Below are positions 9,041 to 18,576 of a stretch of 64,000 bases of DNA, piece after piece. The notes under the pieces were generated by a model. It made no database searches. It saw only the letters and a program-made list of their open reading frames with translations, and was not told the DNA's origin. The DNA is taken from contig NZ_KQ948764.1 in NCBI RefSeq assembly GCF_001514205.1, forward strand, positions 567,882 to 631,881, in the 5' to 3' direction. The position numbers and the translations under genes were made by a program. This stretch comes from Streptomyces griseoruber (lineage in GTDB: Bacteria; Actinomycetota; Actinomycetes; Streptomycetales; Streptomycetaceae). How positions within the stretch are numbered: the stretch's first letter is position 1; every line of letters begins with the position of its first letter.

Positions 9041-9119
9041 GTGTCCGGTGGCGCCGAACCGGCTCCCGCCACCCGCGGGGTGGTCCCGGTGTCCGAAGTG
9101 GCCCCCGCCACCCGCGGGG
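9041..9119. repeat. Imperfect tandem duplication between convergent genes
   Basis: The block beginning GTGTCCG and ending CCCGCCACCCGCGGGG occurs twice (ends at 9080 and 9119); the last 16 bases are identical, 39 bp apart. It lies between the stops of the PAP2 and amidohydrolase genes and looks like a simple local duplication. Confidence 0.6.
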
Positions 9120-10691
9120 TCACCCCCGGTGCACCACATGGCCGCCGGTGACGGTCAGGGGGACCGGGGACTGGGCGAGTTCGTCCGGTGGGGTCGTGAC
9201 CGGGTTCAGGCCGAGGGCTGTGAGGTCGGCGCGGAGGCCCACGGCGATGCGGCCCGTCACGCCGGCTTCTCCGGCCGCGCGCGCCGCATGGGTCGTACAG
9301 CCTTCCAGCGCCTCCAGGCCCGTGAGGCCCGCGCGGGACGAGGCCGCGCCGCGCGGTGCGCGGGCCGTCGCGAGGACGGCGCGTACGTCGTAGGGGGCGA
9401 TGGGCCAGTCCGAGCCGAGGGCCACCGTGGCGCCGGCGTCGCGCAGGTCCCGCAGGCGCCAGGCGTGCCCGGCCCGGCCGGCGCCGAGCCGGCGGGACCA
9501 CTCGTCGGAGCCGTCCGCCCGGGTGTACGCGGTGTGCGGCGGCTGCATCGACGCCGCCACCCCCAGCTCGGCGAACCGCGGCAGCAGCGCGTCCGGCGCG
9601 GTCTCGATGTGCTCGATCCGGTGCCGCCCCCGAGCCCCCTCCCCCAGCCCCGCCACCACGTCGAGGACATGCCGTACGGCCGCGTCCCCGATCGCGTGCG
9701 TGGCGGTGCGCACCCCGGCGGCGTGCAGATGCCGTACGGCGGCGGCGTACCCGTCGGGGTCCGGCCAGAACGCCTCGGTGCCCTGCCCGTGGCAGTCCGC
9801 GTGCTCCAGCCAGGCCGTGCCGCCCTCGACGGTCCCGTCCATGAAGAACTTGACCCCGTCGACCGTCCAGTGCCGCCCGCCCCGCCCCTGCCCGGCGACC
9901 AGCTCGTCGAGACCGGCCCGGTCGACGCCCGGCATGCACCACGGGGCGAACCGCAGCCGCACCGGCAGTACGCTCTCCCGCGCCACCGCCTCGACCAGTT
10001 CCGCGTCCCCCGCGTCCATGACATGCGCCCCGGTCAGCCCGGTCGCGGCCATCCCGGCGAGCAGGTCGACGAGCCGTTCGCGCCGGGCGGCGTACGACGG
10101 CCGGGGCACGTGCTCCGCCACCAGCTCCATCGCGGCGTGCTCGACGAGATGCCCGGTGGGGCGCCCCTCGGCGTCGCACACGATCTGCGAGCGCTGGCCG
10201 AACTCCCGCGCCCCCGTGACCCCGGCCCGGGCGAGAGCCGCCCCGCTGGCCAGCGCGGAGTGGCCGTCGTACAGCCGCAGGAAGGCCGGCGCCCCGCCGA
10301 GTACGTCCTCGACGAGCGCCCGGTCGACGGGCCGCCCCCCGAAGGCGTTGTGGTCGAGCCCGAACCCGATCACCCACCCGTCGGTCCGCTCCGCCCCGGC
10401 CAGCGCCGCCCGCAGCCCCGCCAGGTCGGTCACCCCCGACAGATCCGCTCCGGTGGCCATGTCCAGCCCCCACACGGGGTGGCTGTGCGCGTCCACCAGT
10501 CCGGGCACGAGGTGCGCGCCCGCCAGGGGGACGACCTCGGTGCGCGGCCCGCGCCAGTCGCGTACGTCGCTGTCCTCGCCGACCGCGGCGATCACCCCGT
10601 CGCGCACGGCGACGGCGGTGGCGTGGGGGCGGGCGGGGTCGAGGGTGCGGACCTCGGCGCCGGTGAGGATCAGGTCGGGGGCGGCGGTCAT
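9120..10691 (-). CDS. Amidohydrolase of the YtcJ/NfdA (amidohydrolase 3) family
   Basis: Metal-dependent hydrolase of 523 residues, cytoplasmic. An N-terminal beta-sandwich (LILTGAEVRTLDP...) leads to the metal-binding VDAHSHP motif (HxH, about residue 65), then ATHAIGDAAVRHV and a late ALGSDWPI aspartate, the layout of the amidohydrolase 3 family that includes N-substituted formamide deformylases. The start is ATG 10691; the open frame continues far upstream through the permease gene but only this part has family sequence. It is 20 bp downstream of the APC permease and surely co-transcribed, so it likely degrades what that permease imports. The substrate is not predictable. Confidence 0.85.
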   Translation of the reverse strand: MTAAPDLILTGAEVRTLDPARPHATAVAVRDGVIAAVGEDSDVRDWRGPRTEVVPLAGAHLVPGLVDAHSHPVWGLDMATGADLSGVTDLAGLRAALAGAERTDGWVIGFGLDHNAFGGRPVDRALVEDVLGGAPAFLRLYDGHSALASGAALARAGVTGAREFGQRSQIVCDAEGRPTGHLVEHAAMELVAEHVPRPSYAARRERLVDLLAGMAATGLTGAHVMDAGDAELVEAVARESVLPVRLRFAPWCMPGVDRAGLDELVAGQGRGGRHWTVDGVKFFMDGTVEGGTAWLEHADCHGQGTEAFWPDPDGYAAAVRHLHAAGVRTATHAIGDAAVRHVLDVVAGLGEGARGRHRIEHIETAPDALLPRFAELGVAASMQPPHTAYTRADGSDEWSRRLGAGRAGHAWRLRDLRDAGATVALGSDWPIAPYDVRAVLATARAPRGAASSRAGLTGLEALEGCTTHAARAAGEAGVTGRIAVGLRADLTALGLNPVTTPPDELAQSPVPLTVTGGHVVHRG

Positions 10692-10711
10692 GGTGGGTGG
10701 GCTCCTGTTCC

Positions 10712-12181
10712 CTAGGGCTGGTGGGTGGACTGGCCGGCGGGCTCGTCGGCGAAGGCGGCGTACACCTCGGGGCGCTTGCGGCGCAGCCACCACGCGAGGC
10801 CGAGGCCCACGACGAAGACGGCGGGTGCGAGGCCGATGAGCACGCTGTTCACGGCGTCGGAGGCGCCGGTGAACAGGTCGATGTGGGTGACGACGAGCCC
10901 TATGGCGGTGGCGAGCAGCACGGTGGCGACCACCGGCGCGACCACCGTCCGCAGCGCGCCCTCCTGGTGCGCCACCCGCCGGAAGTAGCAGGGCACGGCG
11001 ACGGCGGCGAGCAGCTGGAGCACGAAGAGACCGATCATGCCCGGCGTGTTGACCCAGAGCAGCAGCTGCCCGTACGGGTCGGCGCCGGCCGCCCAGAACC
11101 CGGTCACGACCACCGCGCCGAGCGCGGTCTGCGCGATGCCCGCCACGTACGGGGAGCGGTGGCGGGGGTGGATCCGGCCCAGTGCCTTCGGCAGCACGCC
11201 CTCCTCGGCGAGGGCGAGGGTGTACCGGTTGATGGCGTTGTGGAAGGCGAGGAGGGAGGCGAGGACGCTGGTGACGATGAAGACGTGCATCAGGTCGGCC
11301 GCCCAGCCGCCGACGAAGGTCGTGATGGCGGAGAAGAAGAGCCCGCCGGGGTCCTTGGCGGCGGCCGCGATGACCTGCTGATCGCCGAAGGCCTGGATGA
11401 CGACCCATGCCACGAAGGCGTAGAAGAGCCCGAGGAACCCGACCGCCACATAGGTCGCGCGGGGCACCGTCCGCTCGGGGTCGCGGGCCTCGCGCCGGTA
11501 GATCACGGTGGACTCGAACCCGGTGAAGGCGGCGAAGGCGAAGGCGAGGACGACGGCCGTGCCGGACACGAGCACGTGGTCCGGGGCGAAGGACGCGCCC
11601 GACAGCCCGTGCGCACCTCCCTTGACCAGCACCCCGCCGGCCAGGAGCAGCAGGATCCCGGTCTCGGCGACGAGCAGGACGCCGAGCACCTTGGCGCCGA
11701 AGTCGACGGAGCGGTAGCCGCCGTAGCCGATGACGAGGAGACCGGCGAGGGCGATCGGCAGCCAGGGCACGTCGGTGCCGAAGAGGGCGTGCACGGTGTC
11801 GCGGGTGGCACTGCCGAGGAGGCCGTAGACGCCGATCTCCATGCCGTTGTAGCCGATGAGCGCGAGCAGGGCGGCGCCGATGCCGACGGGGCGGCCGAGT
11901 CCGCGGGTGATGTACGCGTAGAAGGCGCCGCCGCTCTTCACGTGCCGGCTCATGGTGGTGAAGCCGACGGCGAAGACCGCGAGGGTGATGCCGGCGATGA
12001 GGTAGCCGGCGGGGGCGCCGATGCCGCCGAGCAGGATCGCGAGCGGGGCGACTCCGGCCATGACGGTGAGCGGGGCGGCGGCGGAGACGACGAAGAAGGC
12101 GATGTCGGCGGTGCCGAGCGAGCCGGAGCGGAGGGTCGCCGCGGTGGACGGCGTTCTCTCCTCGGGGGTGGTGACGGACAT
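10712..12181 (-). CDS. APC-superfamily amino acid/amine permease
   Basis: Cytoplasmic-membrane transporter of 489 residues with about 12 helices. The first (IAFFVVSAAAPLTVMAGVAPLAI, about 28-50) carries the glycine/alanine-rich break typical of APC amino acid permeases. It probably imports an amino acid, amine or amide by proton symport. It starts at ATG 12181 and is the first gene of a two-gene operon with the amidohydrolase. A TetR gene diverges 186 bp away and is the likely regulator. Confidence 0.85.
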   Translation of the reverse strand: MSVTTPEERTPSTAATLRSGSLGTADIAFFVVSAAAPLTVMAGVAPLAILLGGIGAPAGYLIAGITLAVFAVGFTTMSRHVKSGGAFYAYITRGLGRPVGIGAALLALIGYNGMEIGVYGLLGSATRDTVHALFGTDVPWLPIALAGLLVIGYGGYRSVDFGAKVLGVLLVAETGILLLLAGGVLVKGGAHGLSGASFAPDHVLVSGTAVVLAFAFAAFTGFESTVIYRREARDPERTVPRATYVAVGFLGLFYAFVAWVVIQAFGDQQVIAAAAKDPGGLFFSAITTFVGGWAADLMHVFIVTSVLASLLAFHNAINRYTLALAEEGVLPKALGRIHPRHRSPYVAGIAQTALGAVVVTGFWAAGADPYGQLLLWVNTPGMIGLFVLQLLAAVAVPCYFRRVAHQEGALRTVVAPVVATVLLATAIGLVVTHIDLFTGASDAVNSVLIGLAPAVFVVGLGLAWWLRRKRPEVYAAFADEPAGQSTHQP

Positions 12182-12367
12182 GGGGAGCCCTTCGAGCGCG
12201 TCGGACGGGAGGGTTCCGGGCGTGCGGGGTGACCGGCGTCCCGGGGCGTGCGGAAGGGAGTCCTCCGCCCCGGACCCGTAAATCTAAAGGCTTTCGGTTT
12301 CGGCAATGTAGCCTCCTCCTGGGCATCCGGGAAGCCCTGTCTCGAGACCTCCAGGGGGAACACGCAC

Positions 12368-12997
12368 ATGGGACGGCCGCGCACACCGCTCCTCGACCGC
12401 GAGCGCATCACCACGACGGCACTGCAACTCGTCGACGAGCAGGGCGACTTCAGCGTGCCGCAGATCGCGAAGCGGCTGGGCGCGCAGACCGGTTCGGTGT
12501 ACCACCACGTGGACGGCCGCGACGGCATAGTCGAGCTGCTGCGGGAGCGGGTGGCGGCCGCGATCGACCCGGGCACGCTGGACGCGACCCCCTGGGACCG
12601 GGCCCTGGAGTCCTGGGCGCGCTCCTACCGGGCCGCGTTCGCCGCGCACCCGAGGGCGATCCCGCTGCTGATGACCTCACCGGTGCGCGCGCCGGGGGTC
12701 CTGGAGCAGTACGAGCGGGCGGTGACCCTGCTGCGGGACGCGGGCTTCGCCCCGGCGGCCGTGATGCCGCTGATCATCGCGCTGGAGAACCTGGTCCTGG
12801 GCTCGGCCCTGGACCTGGCGGCCCCCGAGACGATGTGGGAGCTGACGGAGGACACCCCGACCCCACGGCTGGCCGAGGCCCTGGCGGCGGTGCCCGAGGG
12901 ACGGGCGGACCGGGCGTTCGAGGTGGGCCTGGAGGCCCTCCTGAACCACGCCCGAAGCCACCTCACGGCCGGGCCGCCTCCCGCAGCGCGTCGATGA
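12368..12997 (+). CDS. TetR-family regulator
   Basis: Dimeric DNA-binding repressor of 209 residues. The N-terminal helix-turn-helix is FSVPQIAKRLGAQTGSVYHHVDGRDGI (about 29-55), followed by a ligand-binding helical domain resembling TetR class C-terminal domains. The start is ATG 12368 after AGGGGGAA; the frame extends to 12248 without family sequence. It is divergent from the permease/amidohydrolase operon, which it probably controls. Its last 35 bp overlap the 3' end of the convergent LysR gene. Confidence 0.88.
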   Translation: MGRPRTPLLDRERITTTALQLVDEQGDFSVPQIAKRLGAQTGSVYHHVDGRDGIVELLRERVAAAIDPGTLDATPWDRALESWARSYRAAFAAHPRAIPLLMTSPVRAPGVLEQYERAVTLLRDAGFAPAAVMPLIIALENLVLGSALDLAAPETMWELTEDTPTPRLAEALAAVPEGRADRAFEVGLEALLNHARSHLTAGPPPAARR

Positions 12998-13859
12998 ACG
13001 CGTCCAGGGCCGCCTGCGGTGGCGCGGAGTCCCGTACGAGCGTGTGGATGGTGCGTACCGGTACGGGATCCCGTACCTCCTTCACCACCACCCCCGGATG
13101 CCGGCTCCCCAGCCCCAGCCGGGGCACCAGGCTCACCCCCAGCCCGGCCGCGACGAACCCCTGCGCGGTCACGTAGTCCTCGCTGTCGACGACGAACCGC
13201 GGCCGGAACCCCACCGCCGCGCACGCGTCGAGCTGGGCGTCCAGACAGGGGCCCGGCCACTCGCTCCCGACGAACGCCTCCTCGGCGAGTTCCGCCAGCC
13301 GCAGCCCGCGCCGCCCGGCGAGCCGGTGTCCGCGCGGAAGTACGGCGAGGTAGGGGTCGTCGAGCAGCGGCGCACGCCGTACCCCGTTCTCCGGGGGCTG
13401 GTCCGCCCCGCGCACCACCAGGGCGAGATCGGCCCGCCCCTCTCTGACGTCCGCCAGGGCGTCCCCGGCGTCGGTGGTCAGCTTCAGATCGACCCGCACG
13501 CCCGGGTGCCGCTCCCGCAGCCGGGCCACCGCCGGTGCCACGAGCCCCGCCCCCGCGGTCGCGAAGTACCGCACGGACAGCCGGCCGATCCGCCCCGCCA
13601 CCAGATCGGCGAGCGCGGTCTCGGCCTCGGCGACCTGCCGCCCGATGGCCTCGGCGTACTCGGTGAGCAGCAGCCCCGCGGCCGTGGGCCGCACCCCGCG
13701 CCCCACCCGTTCCAGCAGCTCGGCCCCGGCCTCCTTCTCCAGGGCGGCGATCTGCTGGCTCACCGCGGACGGCGTGTATCCCAGCACCCCGGCGGCCGCC
13801 GTCACGGACCCGCTCCCCACCACCGCCCGCAGTACCTGCATCCGCCGCACATCAAGCAT
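12963..13859 (-). CDS. LysR-family regulator
   Basis: Transcriptional regulator of 298 residues. The winged helix-turn-helix lies at residues about 5-62 (VTAAAGVLGYTPSAVSQQIAALEKEAGAELLERVGR) and is followed by a periplasmic-binding-like effector domain. The start is ATG 13859; an upstream in-frame start at 13895 would add 12 non-conserved residues. It diverges from an EamA-type exporter gene across 71 bp, the usual arrangement in which the LysR protein controls the divergent gene. Confidence 0.9.
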   Translation of the reverse strand: MLDVRRMQVLRAVVGSGSVTAAAGVLGYTPSAVSQQIAALEKEAGAELLERVGRGVRPTAAGLLLTEYAEAIGRQVAEAETALADLVAGRIGRLSVRYFATAGAGLVAPAVARLRERHPGVRVDLKLTTDAGDALADVREGRADLALVVRGADQPPENGVRRAPLLDDPYLAVLPRGHRLAGRRGLRLAELAEEAFVGSEWPGPCLDAQLDACAAVGFRPRFVVDSEDYVTAQGFVAAGLGVSLVPRLGLGSRHPGVVVKEVRDPVPVRTIHTLVRDSAPPQAALDAFIDALREAARP

Positions 13860-13930
13860 GCAGCCCAGCTTAACGAACCATCCAGAACCTTTCACTTGTC
13901 CTCACGGAAGAAGCGGGCCACGGTGGTGGC

Positions 13931-14941
13931 ATGCCCCTCGCCTCCACCCTCCGCATGGCGGCCCTGGCCCTGTTCTGGGGCTCCGGCTTCCTCTGGATCA
14001 AGCTCGCCCTCACCCACGGCCTGACCCCGGCCCAGATCACGATCATCCGCTGTGCGCTGGGCACGGCCGTGCTCCTCCTGCTGGCCGGCCGATCGGGCCA
14101 GCGCCTCCCCCGCGAGCGCACCACCTGGCTCCACCTCACCGTGGCCGCCCTGTTCTGCAACGCCCTCCCCTTCGCGCTGTTCGCCCTGGGGGAGCAGCGG
14201 GTCGACTCGGGACTGGCGGGGGTCCTCAACGCCACGACCCCGCTCTGGTCCCTCCTCATCGGTCTGGCCCTGGGCACCGAGCGGGGCGCGCACCCGATCC
14301 GGCTGGCCGGCCTGGTCCTCGGTTTCGCCGGCACGGTCCTGATCTTCGCCCCCTGGCAGCACACGGGACTGTTCAGCCGGCCCGCCCTGGCCCTGCTGGC
14401 GGCGGCGGCCAGCTACGCCGTGGCCTTCGCCTACATGGCCCGTCATCTCGCCGTACGGGAGGCTCCGCTGGCCATGTCGGCGGCCCAGCTCCTGACCGCC
14501 ACGGCCTGGACCACGCTCGCCCTCCCGGTGGCCGGCCCCTTCCGCCCGGACCCGGTCGGCCTGCTGGCGGTGACCGCTCTGGGCATCCTGGGCACGGGCC
14601 TGACCTTCTACCTCAACTTCCGTCTGATAGCGGACGAGGGCGCGACGACGGCGGCGACGGTCGGCTATCTGCTGCCGGTGGTCTCCGTGGCGCTGGGCGC
14701 GCTGGTCCTGGACGAGCGCATCGGCACCCGCACCCTCGCCGGCATGACGGTCGTCCTGGTGGGCGTGGCGCTGACCCGCAGGCGCGGCACCGCACCGGCG
14801 CCCGCCGCCCCGTCCGCCGTCACGCCCCGTAGAACAGCTGTTCCACCACTGCCCGGGCCCGCCGGGCGGTGCGGCGATAGCCGTCCAGCAGCTCCCCCAC
14901 GCGCCCCGGGCCGTACCCCAGGTAGCGCCCCACAGCGGTGA
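13931..14941 (+). CDS. EamA/DMT-family transporter
   Basis: Drug/metabolite transporter of 336 residues with ten predicted membrane helices in two EamA repeats (about 1-135 and 150-285). It probably exports amino acids or other metabolites. The last 40 or so residues are Pro/Arg-rich and outside the family; they are encoded in a 122-bp stretch read on the opposite strand as the 3' end of glnE. The start is ATG 13931. It is divergent from the LysR gene. Confidence 0.86.
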   Translation: MPLASTLRMAALALFWGSGFLWIKLALTHGLTPAQITIIRCALGTAVLLLLAGRSGQRLPRERTTWLHLTVAALFCNALPFALFALGEQRVDSGLAGVLNATTPLWSLLIGLALGTERGAHPIRLAGLVLGFAGTVLIFAPWQHTGLFSRPALALLAAAASYAVAFAYMARHLAVREAPLAMSAAQLLTATAWTTLALPVAGPFRPDPVGLLAVTALGILGTGLTFYLNFRLIADEGATTAATVGYLLPVVSVALGALVLDERIGTRTLAGMTVVLVGVALTRRRGTAPAPAAPSAVTPRRTAVPPLPGPAGRCGDSRPAAPPRAPGRTPGSAPQR

Positions 14942-17825
14942 GTTCACGGCTCTCCGAGGGGAACGTGTCACCGGCCCGGCCCCGGACCAGCATCACGGCG
15001 TTGCGCACCCGGGTGGCGAGCACCCACGCCTCGTCGAGGGTCTCCGCGTCCTCCGCCGGGATGAGCCCGGCCGCGCACGCGGCCCCGAGCGCCTCCCGGG
15101 TCCGTGTGGTCCGCAGCCCCGGCTCCGCCCATCCGTGCCGCATCTGGAGCAGCTGCACGGTCCACTCCACGTCGGACAGCCCGCCCGGCCCGAGCTTGGT
15201 GTGCAGCTTGGGGTCGGCGCCGCGCGGCAGCCGCTCCGACTCCATCCGGGCCTTCAGCCGCCGGATCTCCCGTACGGCGTCCTCCCCGAGCCCCTGCGCC
15301 GGGTAGCGCAACGGATCGACCAGCTCGATGAACCGCCGCCCCAGCTCCTCGTCGCCCGCGACGGGTTCGGCCCGCAGCAGCGCCTGGGACTCCCACACCA
15401 GCGACCAGCGCCGGTAGTAGGCCTCGTACGACTTCAGCGTCCGCACCAGCGGCCCGGACTTCCCCTCGGGCCGCAGATCGGCGTCGATCAGCAGCGGGGG
15501 ATCGGCGCTCGGGACCTGGAGCAGCCGGCGCATCTCGGCGACCACCCGGTTCGCGGCCTCGGAGGCCTCCCTCTCGTCGGTGCCCTCCCTGGGCTCGTGC
15601 ACGAACAGCACGTCGGCGTCGGAGCCGTAGCCCAGTTCGTGCCCGCCGAAGCGTCCCATGCCGATCACCGCGAACCGGGTGGGCAGGGTGTCCCCCCAGC
15701 CCTCGCGCACCACGGCCCGCAGTGTCCCCGCGAGCGTGGCCGCCGTCAGATCGGACACGGCGGCGCCGACCCGGTCCACCAGCGCCCCCTGGTCGGGCTC
15801 GGCGGGCCGGGTCTCGGTGCCGTAGGAACTGACGATGTCCCCGGCCGCCGTACGGAACAGTTCGCGTCGGCGCACTCCGCGGGCCGCGGTGACCGCCTGC
15901 TCGGCGTTCTCCGCGCGCCCCACCGTGGCCAGGATCTCCTGCTCCAACGGGGCCCGCCCGCGCGGCTGGAGCCCGCCCCCGTCGCCGTCGCCGTCACCGA
16001 GCAGGGCGACCGCCTCCGGGGCCCGCAGCAGCAGATCCGGGGCGAGGCGTCCGGCCGACAGCACCCGGGCGAGGTTCTCGGCGGCGGCCCCCTCGTCCCT
16101 CAACAGCCGCAGATACCAAGGGGTCTTGCCCAACGCGTCCGACACCTTGCGGAAGTTGAGCAGCCCGGCGTCCGGGTCGGCGGAGTCGGCGAACCAGGCG
16201 AGCAGCACGGGCAGCAGGGTGCGCTGGATGGCGGCCTTGCGGCTGACGCCGGAGGCGAGCGCCTCCAGATGCCTGAGCGCGGCGGCGGGATCCGCGTACC
16301 CGAGGGCGACCAGCCGCTCGCGTGCCGCCTCCAGGCTCAACCGGGCCTCTCCGGTGGCGAGTTGGGCGACGGCGTCGAGCAGCGGCCGGTAGAAGATCTT
16401 CTCGTGGAGGCGCCGGACGACGGCCGCGTGCCGCTTCCACTCCCGGTTCAGCTCCACCACCGGATCGGTCCGCAGGCCGAGCGAGCGTCCGAGGCGCCGC
16501 TGATCGTCCTCGTCCTCGGGAACGAGATGGGTCCGCCGCAGCCGGTACAGCTGGATGCGGTGCTCCATGGACCGCAGGAACCGGTAGGCGTCGTCGAGCT
16601 GCACGGCGTCGGCGCGCCCCACGTACCCGCCCGCGGCCAGCGCCTGAAGGGCGTCCAGGGTGGTCCCGCTGCGCAGTGAGGCGTCGGACCGCCCGTGCAC
16701 CAGCTGGAGCAGCTGTACGGCGAACTCGACGTCCCGCAGCCCGCCGGGCCCGAGCTTCAGCTCGCGCTCGACCTCGGCGGCCGGGATGTTCTCGACCACC
16801 CGCCGCCGCATCTTCTGCACGTCGACGACGAAGTTCTCCCGCTCGGCGGCCTTCCACACCAGCGGCTCGACGGCGGCGACGTACTCGGTGCCCAGGTCCA
16901 GGTCGCCCGCCACCGGCCGGGCCTTGAGCAGCGCCTGGAACTCCCAGGTCTTGGCCCACCGCTGGTAGTAGGCGAGATGGCTGCTGAGCGTCCGCACCAG
17001 CGGCCCGTTGCGCCCCTCGGGCCGCAGATTGGCGTCGACCGGCCAGATCGACCCTTCCACGGTGGTCTCGGAGCAGATCCGCATCATGTGCGAGGCCAGC
17101 TTGGTGGCGGCCCGCAGGGCCTTGCCCTCGTCGGCCCCTTCGACGGCCTCCCCCACGAAGATCACGTCGACGTCGGAGACGTAGTTCAGCTCGTGCCCGC
17201 CGCACTTCCCCATGGCGATGACGGCGAGCCGGCACAGCGCGGCGTCCTGCGGAGCGGCCGCCCCCGCGATCCGCAGCGCCGCGCGCAGGGTGGCGGTGGC
17301 GAGGTCGGCGAGTTCGGCGGCGGTCTCGGCGACATCGGTCGTCCCGCAGACGTCCCGGGCGGCGATCGACAGCAGACAGCGCCGGTAGGCGACCCGCAGC
17401 GACACGGGATCGTCCGCCTCCGCGAGGCCCCGCTCGAACTCCTCCACCCCGGGGTGCAGGTCCTGGGGCTCATAGGTGAGCAGCGCCTCCCAGTCCCGCG
17501 GGTGCCGGGCCAGATGTTCGGCGAGGGCGGCGGACGCCCCCAGCACCCCCAGCAGCCGGTCCCGCAGCGGCTTGGCCGCTATCAGCGTGTCGAGCAGTCC
17601 GCGCCGGGCCGTGTGATCGGCCTGCGCCTCCAGCAGCCCGACGAGACCGCGCAGCGCGAGATCCGGGTCGGCGACCGCGCCCAGCGCCTCCAGCAGGATG
17701 GGATCACTGCGCACCGGAGACAGCTCGGGCCCGTCCAGCAGCCGTTCGGCGGCGGAGGGATCGGTGAACCCGTGCCGCAGCAGCCGAGTGAAGGTGCTGC
17801 TCCTGCGCCCCGGCGCCGCCGTCAT
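14820..17825 (-). CDS. glnE: Bifunctional glutamine synthetase adenylyltransferase/deadenylylase
   Basis: Cytoplasmic enzyme that adenylylates and deadenylylates type-I glutamine synthetase in response to nitrogen status. The 1001 residues hold two nucleotidyltransferase modules, each with the paired-aspartate motif: GGHELNYVSDVDVIFVGE (N-terminal half) and GGHELGYGSDADVLFVHE (C-terminal half), both followed by KLGPGGLRDVE/KLGPGGLSDVE. The start is ATG 17825 because an AGGAGG ribosome site lies just upstream; a TTG at 17840 would sit on that site. The leader contains four copies of a 9-bp repeat. glnA2 is 2 kb away but glnE's usual target is GlnA. Confidence 0.95.
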   Translation of the reverse strand: MTAAPGRRSSTFTRLLRHGFTDPSAAERLLDGPELSPVRSDPILLEALGAVADPDLALRGLVGLLEAQADHTARRGLLDTLIAAKPLRDRLLGVLGASAALAEHLARHPRDWEALLTYEPQDLHPGVEEFERGLAEADDPVSLRVAYRRCLLSIAARDVCGTTDVAETAAELADLATATLRAALRIAGAAAPQDAALCRLAVIAMGKCGGHELNYVSDVDVIFVGEAVEGADEGKALRAATKLASHMMRICSETTVEGSIWPVDANLRPEGRNGPLVRTLSSHLAYYQRWAKTWEFQALLKARPVAGDLDLGTEYVAAVEPLVWKAAERENFVVDVQKMRRRVVENIPAAEVERELKLGPGGLRDVEFAVQLLQLVHGRSDASLRSGTTLDALQALAAGGYVGRADAVQLDDAYRFLRSMEHRIQLYRLRRTHLVPEDEDDQRRLGRSLGLRTDPVVELNREWKRHAAVVRRLHEKIFYRPLLDAVAQLATGEARLSLEAARERLVALGYADPAAALRHLEALASGVSRKAAIQRTLLPVLLAWFADSADPDAGLLNFRKVSDALGKTPWYLRLLRDEGAAAENLARVLSAGRLAPDLLLRAPEAVALLGDGDGDGGGLQPRGRAPLEQEILATVGRAENAEQAVTAARGVRRRELFRTAAGDIVSSYGTETRPAEPDQGALVDRVGAAVSDLTAATLAGTLRAVVREGWGDTLPTRFAVIGMGRFGGHELGYGSDADVLFVHEPREGTDEREASEAANRVVAEMRRLLQVPSADPPLLIDADLRPEGKSGPLVRTLKSYEAYYRRWSLVWESQALLRAEPVAGDEELGRRFIELVDPLRYPAQGLGEDAVREIRRLKARMESERLPRGADPKLHTKLGPGGLSDVEWTVQLLQMRHGWAEPGLRTTRTREALGAACAAGLIPAEDAETLDEAWVLATRVRNAVMLVRGRAGDTFPSESRELTAVGRYLGYGPGRVGELLDGYRRTARRARAVVEQLFYGA

Positions 17826-17844
17826 CCCCGGCCTCCTCAACTCC

Positions 17845-17880
17845 GCTGACTGCGCTGACTGCGCTGACTGCGCTGACTGC
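17845..17880. repeat. Four perfect copies of a 9-bp tandem repeat in the glnE leader
   Basis: GCTGACTGC is repeated four times without error, 20 bp upstream of the glnE ATG and just behind its ribosome-binding site. Such arrays can change copy number by slippage. Nothing coding overlaps it. Confidence 0.85.
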
Positions 17881-18114
17881 GATCAAGGTCGTACGCACTT
17901 GAGCGTAACCGGAGAGGTGCGGGGAAGCGTCGGCGTGCGGGGCGGTGAGTTCCGGATCTCGACGGTACGGCCGGACGGGCGCCCCGGCCCGCGCCGGTGG
18001 TCAGCGTGGCGTCCCGGTCTTCGCGGTGGCGCCGCGGACGGTTTTCGGCTTCGGTGAGGGGGAGCCGTTCAGCCAGACGCGGTGGCGGTTCGACCGAGGC
18101 TCCGGAGGACCAGG

Positions 18115-18561
18115 ATGCAGTACACGCTCGAAGTGATCCCGCTGCCCGTGAGCGACATCGACCGGGCCCGCGACTTCTACCGCGACAAGGTCGGTTTCCA
18201 TGTGGACATCGACCAGGAGGTCATGCCCGGCATGCGGATCGTCCAGCTGACGCCACCGGGCTCGGGCTGCTCGATCGCGCTCGGCGACAGCATCTGGGAG
18301 GCGGTGCGGGGCCCCCGCCCCGCACCCGGCTCCTACCAGGGCCTCCAGCTGTGCGTGGCCGATGTCGACGCCGCCCGCGCGGAACTGCTGGAGCGGGGCC
18401 TCGAGGTCTCCGAGCCGGTCCGCTACACCCCCGACGACGGCGCCACCTTCCTGTACTTCACCGACCCGGACGGCAACGGCTGGGCGATCCAGGAGTACCG
18501 CCGCCGTGCCACGGAACCCCTGCACCAGGTCCTGGCGGAGCTGGCCCGGCAGACCCCGTGA
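18115..18561 (+). CDS. VOC (glyoxalase/bleomycin-resistance) superfamily protein
   Basis: Small cytoplasmic protein of 148 residues with the two beta-alpha-beta-beta-beta modules of the vicinal-oxygen-chelate fold (LEVIPLPVSDIDRARDFY, 4-21; LQLCVADVDAARAEL, about 78-92). The first metal ligand position (usually His) is not His here, while the C-terminal Glu (GWAIQE) remains, so metal catalysis is uncertain; it may bind a small molecule. The start is ATG 18115 with GGAGGA upstream. It diverges from glnE and converges with the protease gene 15 bp away. Confidence 0.83.
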   Translation: MQYTLEVIPLPVSDIDRARDFYRDKVGFHVDIDQEVMPGMRIVQLTPPGSGCSIALGDSIWEAVRGPRPAPGSYQGLQLCVADVDAARAELLERGLEVSEPVRYTPDDGATFLYFTDPDGNGWAIQEYRRRATEPLHQVLAELARQTP

Positions 18562-18576
18562 CCCGCGCTCCGCGGA

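Noticed and set aside
9120..12386. 1088-codon minus-strand frame running through the APC permease gene
   Set aside because: Only its last 523 codons look like an amidohydrolase; the rest is the permease gene read out of frame.
15135..16679. Long + strand open frame opposite glnE
   Set aside because: Low-complexity antisense shadow; glnE motifs on the minus strand are complete.
17845..17880. Possible CRISPR or recombination site
   Set aside because: Nine-base units without spacers; simple tandem repeat.
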